DNA of 8,108 nt from an uncultured bacterium (GTDB taxonomy: Bacteria; Cyanobacteriota; Vampirovibrionia; Gastranaerophilales; Gastranaerophilaceae): NCBI GenBank assembly GCA_949299435.1, contig CASGAK010000031.1, positions 1 through 8,108 on the forward strand, in the 5' to 3' direction. Under the pieces are notes generated by a model. The model searched no databases. It worked only from the letters and a program-made list of their open reading frames with translations, and was not told the origin of the DNA. Within the stretch, counting starts at the first letter, position 1, and each line of letters opens with the position of its first letter. A program made the translations under genes and the position numbers. Positions 6,290-8,108 of this stretch are shown here, piece by piece.

Positions 6290-7213
6290 ATGGTTGCCAT
6301 ATTGAATTTCATAAAAAAACTTTTAAGATTGTTCATAGACTTGTCCTTTATGGTTCAAATAATAATAACGGTAATAATTTTAGCATTTGCTCTTTATTGG
6401 TTTTTTGATTTAATAAATTGTCAATATTTAGCATTTTTAACTCCCGTAGCGGATAATATTACAAATTTCATGCACGCTTATTTTGAAGAATCATTGAATA
6501 AAGGTGCAAATAATACAGATGGTTCAATTTTTATATTTATAGTATTTCTTGCAATAGTCATAAGTTTGCTTACAAAAGTTAAAAACTTTTCAGCCAATAG
6601 TATTAAAAAGGTTAGTCGTTCAATAGATAAAGTAAAAGCTAGAGATGAGGGTGATTTTAATGCACAATTGCGTGCAGAAGCAGATCAAGCTATATTAGAA
6701 TATAAAAATATTGTCTTGATAGTACGTCTAGCACTTAAACGAAGATCTATAGATGATTTAAGACCTCAAGAAGAAATTGAAAAGGAAGCTAAAGAAAGAC
6801 AAGATGCATTAATTGGTGAGTTATATACAAGAATAAAAGATGAGACCCCGAGTAAGTTTGCAAAAAGCGGAGAACAGCTTGTGATAACACTAAAAGAGTT
6901 TTCGCATGTTGATAAACTCTTATATTCTTTGGATAAAGCTCTAGAGGAAATGCGAGAAGAACAACGAAAAGAAAATTGGATTCTGAAATATTATTCAGTT
7001 ATTGATGCCTTTGATGATAAAGTCCTTTTAAAAGATGTGTATTATGATTTGCAGATTTTGATGAAATTAAATTTGGCTAATGAAATAATATGCTACGGTA
7101 ACTTTTGTAACAGGTATTACTTAGAGCCCGATGGACTTTTTGAAGCATATTTAAAAGGTGTCTATAATACTACCGAGCCTGAGAATGTTTGGTCATTGGT
7201 TAAAAAATATTAA
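6290..7213 (+). CDS. Two-helix membrane protein with long charged cytoplasmic domain, unknown function
   Basis: This 307-residue protein is not recognised. It has two hydrophobic segments (about 17-42 and 79-95) separated by a short loop containing NNT. Basic residues before the first (IKKLLR) and after the second (TKVKNFSANSIKKVSR) put both ends in the cytoplasm and the loop outside. Residues 100-230 are highly charged and helical, with coiled-coil-like runs such as EEIEKEAKERQDALIGEL (161-178) and EEMREEQRKENW (219-230). The C-terminal third is less charged and may be a small helical domain. The ATG has AAAGAGGT (6278-6284) about 5 bases upstream and follows panC after 16 bases, so it is the last gene of the run. 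No catalytic motif is visible. A scaffold or envelope-associated role is possible, but there is no direct support. Confidence 0.8.
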   Translation: MVAILNFIKKLLRLFIDLSFMVQIIITVIILAFALYWFFDLINCQYLAFLTPVADNITNFMHAYFEESLNKGANNTDGSIFIFIVFLAIVISLLTKVKNFSANSIKKVSRSIDKVKARDEGDFNAQLRAEADQAILEYKNIVLIVRLALKRRSIDDLRPQEEIEKEAKERQDALIGELYTRIKDETPSKFAKSGEQLVITLKEFSHVDKLLYSLDKALEEMREEQRKENWILKYYSVIDAFDDKVLLKDVYYDLQILMKLNLANEIICYGNFCNRYYLEPDGLFEAYLKGVYNTTEPENVWSLVKKY

Positions 7214-7221
7214 GATTGTGC

Positions 7222-7250
7222 TTGATTTTTAAAGAGTTTTATAATATTAT
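7222..7250 (+). promoter_or_regulatory. Candidate rplJL promoter
   Basis: TTGATT (7222-7227) and TATTAT (7245-7250) are separated by exactly 17 bases. Transcription would start near 7257, three bases before the closing stem of the L10 leader. That agreement between promoter and RNA structure is good support. A second TATAAT (7240-7245) overlaps it but has no -35 at the right distance. Confidence 0.6.
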
Positions 7251-7256
7251 AACTTT

Positions 7257-7366
7257 AGTACCGCAGACAATTAGTCGGATTTCCGTTAAATGTTTATCAG
7301 CTAATCTAGGTTACACTGGCAATTATTTGTTTTTTTAAAATAGTTCAAAATGTGTGATTTTGCGGT
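7257..7366 (+). promoter_or_regulatory. Ribosomal protein L10 leader (autoregulatory mRNA structure)
   Basis: The leader folds by eye into a three-way junction. P1 pairs ACCGCAGA (7260-7267) with 7359-7366. P2 pairs ATTAGT (7270-7275) with 7300-7305 and contains a small CGG/CCG hairpin (7276-7285). P3 pairs TTACAC (7311-7316) with GTGTGA (7352-7357). P2 and P3 are joined by CTAGG. The pairings are nested and leave only one or two bases at the junction. The CCGCAGACA start and the AGGTT after P2 fit my memory of the L10 leader family (Rfam RF00557), in which the L10-(L7/L12) complex binds to repress its own operon. The position directly before rplJ agrees. Confidence 0.7.
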
Positions 7367-7375
7367 CGGAAGTGC

Positions 7376-7420
7376 AAAATCTTTTTTGTTATTAAGAGAT
7401 TTTACCTCCAAAAATGAGGT
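7376..7420 (+). promoter_or_regulatory. Two tandem hairpins between the L10 leader and the rplJ ribosome site
   Basis: AAAATCTTTT (7376-7385) pairs with AAGAGATTTT (7394-7403), 10 bp with one G-U. Directly after it, ACCTC (7404-7408) pairs with GAGGT (7416-7420). The ACCTCC segment looks like an anti-Shine-Dalgarno sequence: its CTCC (7406-7409) could instead pair with GGAG (7436-7439) of the rplJ ribosome site. Two exclusive folds would hide or free that site. The pairing is seen; the switching is inference. Confidence 0.4.
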
Positions 7421-7445
7421 CGATAGAAAAAATAAGGAGCTGACA

Positions 7446-7967
7446 ATGTCAACAAAACAATTTAAATCAGAAAAAATTGATGCTCTTAAATCAAAATTAG
7501 AAAAAGCTAAAGTTGCAGTAGTTACAGAATATAAAGGCTACTCAGTAGAAGAAATTACAAACCTAAGACGTGCTCTTCAAAAAGAAGGCGGCGATTATAT
7601 GGTAACTAAAAATACTTTAGCTAAAATTGCCGTAAAAGGTACTGATTTTGAAATTCTTAATGATACATTCAAAGGACCTGTTGCCTTGGCATTCGGATAT
7701 GAAGATCAGGTAAGTCCTGCTAAAGTTGTTGCTAAATTTATCAAAGATAGCAAAAAAGGTGTAATTTTAGGTGCAGCTTTAGATGGAAAATTGTTATCAG
7801 CACAAGAAACAGAAGCATTAGCAAAATTACCTTCAAAAGAAGAACTTATTGCAAAAATACTTGGTTCAATCAATTCACCAGCATCAGGTATTGCAAATTC
7901 TGTCAATGCGGTTATGGCTCAACTTACAAGAGCTATGGCAGCTGTCAGAGATCAAAAAGCTGCTTAA
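7446..7967 (+). CDS. rplJ: Large ribosomal subunit protein L10 (uL10)
   Basis: L10 forms the base of the ribosomal stalk: its N-terminal domain binds 23S rRNA near L11, and its C-terminal helix carries dimers of L7/L12, which recruit translation GTPases. The 173-residue protein shows the family's pattern: VVTEYKGYSVEEITNLR (about 24-40), GGDYMVTKNTLAKIA (47-61), FKGPVALAF (about 74-82), then LAKLPSKEELIAKILG and a C-terminal helix (AVMAQLTRAMAAVRDQKAA). The start at 7446 has a strong AAGGAG (7434-7439) 6 bases upstream; the same frame is open back to 7350 but that stretch is the structured leader. rplL follows after 55 bases. rplK and rplA, often just upstream, are absent here, so the unit starts at rplJ under its own promoter and L10 leader. 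Confidence 0.97.
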   Translation: MSTKQFKSEKIDALKSKLEKAKVAVVTEYKGYSVEEITNLRRALQKEGGDYMVTKNTLAKIAVKGTDFEILNDTFKGPVALAFGYEDQVSPAKVVAKFIKDSKKGVILGAALDGKLLSAQETEALAKLPSKEELIAKILGSINSPASGIANSVNAVMAQLTRAMAAVRDQKAA

Positions 7968-8022
7968 TTGCGGCATAATGTTTAGTACAAAATAAAAAAA
8001 AAAAACATACAAGGAGAAAACA

Positions 8023-8108
8023 ATGAGTAACGTAGAATCAATTTTAGAATCAATTGAAAAATTAACTTTATTAGAAGCAGCTGAATTAGTAAAAGCTATG
8101 GAAGAAAA
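8023..8108 (+). CDS. rplL: Large ribosomal subunit protein L7/L12 (bL12), N-terminal part, cut by window end
   Basis: Only the first 28 codons are present. They encode the N-terminal dimerisation helix pair of L7/L12 (MSNVESILESIEKLTLLEAA, then ELVKAMEE), which binds the C-terminal helix of L10 in the ribosomal stalk. LTLLEAAELVK is highly characteristic. The ATG has AAGGAG (8011-8016) 6 bases upstream and lies 55 bases after rplJ, the normal order. A run of 12 A (7994-8005) precedes the ribosome site. The truncation is due only to the window edge. Confidence 0.95.
   Translation, partial: MSNVESILESIEKLTLLEAAELVKAMEE

Noticed and set aside
7205..7230. Possible terminator around the end of the 6290 gene
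   Set aside because: The stem is almost all A-U with a mismatch and overlaps the stop codon and the candidate rplJ -35 box; it is too weak to call.
7350..7445. N-terminal extension of L10 from an ATG at 7350
   Set aside because: The stretch forms the 3' part of the L10 leader and two hairpins, and L10 proteins do not have such an extension; the ATG at 7446 has a strong ribosome site.
7706..7906. Minus-strand open frame of 66 codons inside rplJ
   Set aside because: It is a shadow of the L10 coding sequence.

Overview
The window is AT-rich and fully bacterial, with every gene on the + strand and the standard code. The best guess for the source is a gut member of Candidatus Gastranaerophilales (Melainabacteria/Vampirovibrionia, the non-photosynthetic sister group of Cyanobacteria). 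Three things point there: an orphan prepilin with an FTLAEVLITLGIIG start of the kind abundant in those genomes; a YvcK protein carrying the N-terminal membrane segment seen in cyanobacterial relatives; and the very low GC. This is inference from remembered family features, not from a search.

Layout. (1) 81-962 encodes a cysteine-rich, type IV prepilin-like protein with its own promoter and a weak terminator. (2) 1092-1361 is rpsT (ribosomal protein S20), with its own short leader and a strong hairpin terminator. (3) About 200 bases without a convincing gene follow, ending in a candidate promoter. (4) 1618-7213 is a tightly packed run of six genes with gaps of at most 36 bases and one 1-base overlap: a divergent PxpA/LamB-YcsF protein, yvcK, panB, a membrane-anchored TPR-like protein, panC and a two-helix membrane protein of unknown function. 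An extended -10 element just before panC suggests an internal promoter. (5) 7222-8108 holds a promoter, a structured leader matching the ribosomal protein L10 leader, rplJ (L10), and the first 28 codons of rplL (L7/L12), cut by the window end.

How the genes work together. PanB and PanC catalyse the first committed step and the last step of pantothenate (vitamin B5, coenzyme A precursor) synthesis; PanE/IlvC and PanD are not in the window. YvcK is known in other bacteria as a UDP-sugar-binding regulator linking central metabolism to cell-wall synthesis, and its stop overlaps the panB start. The two unknown membrane proteins in the same run could be envelope proteins, but nothing in the sequence gives their function. 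The ribosomal end is a self-contained unit: the predicted rplJ transcript starts a few bases before the closing stem of the L10-binding leader, as expected for autoregulation by L10-(L7/L12).

I see no mobile element, CRISPR array, tRNA or rRNA. The window is mostly housekeeping. The least explained parts are the two unknown membrane proteins, the divergent orphan PxpA, the long-leader cysteine-rich prepilin, and the second set of hairpins between the L10 leader and the rplJ ribosome binding site.
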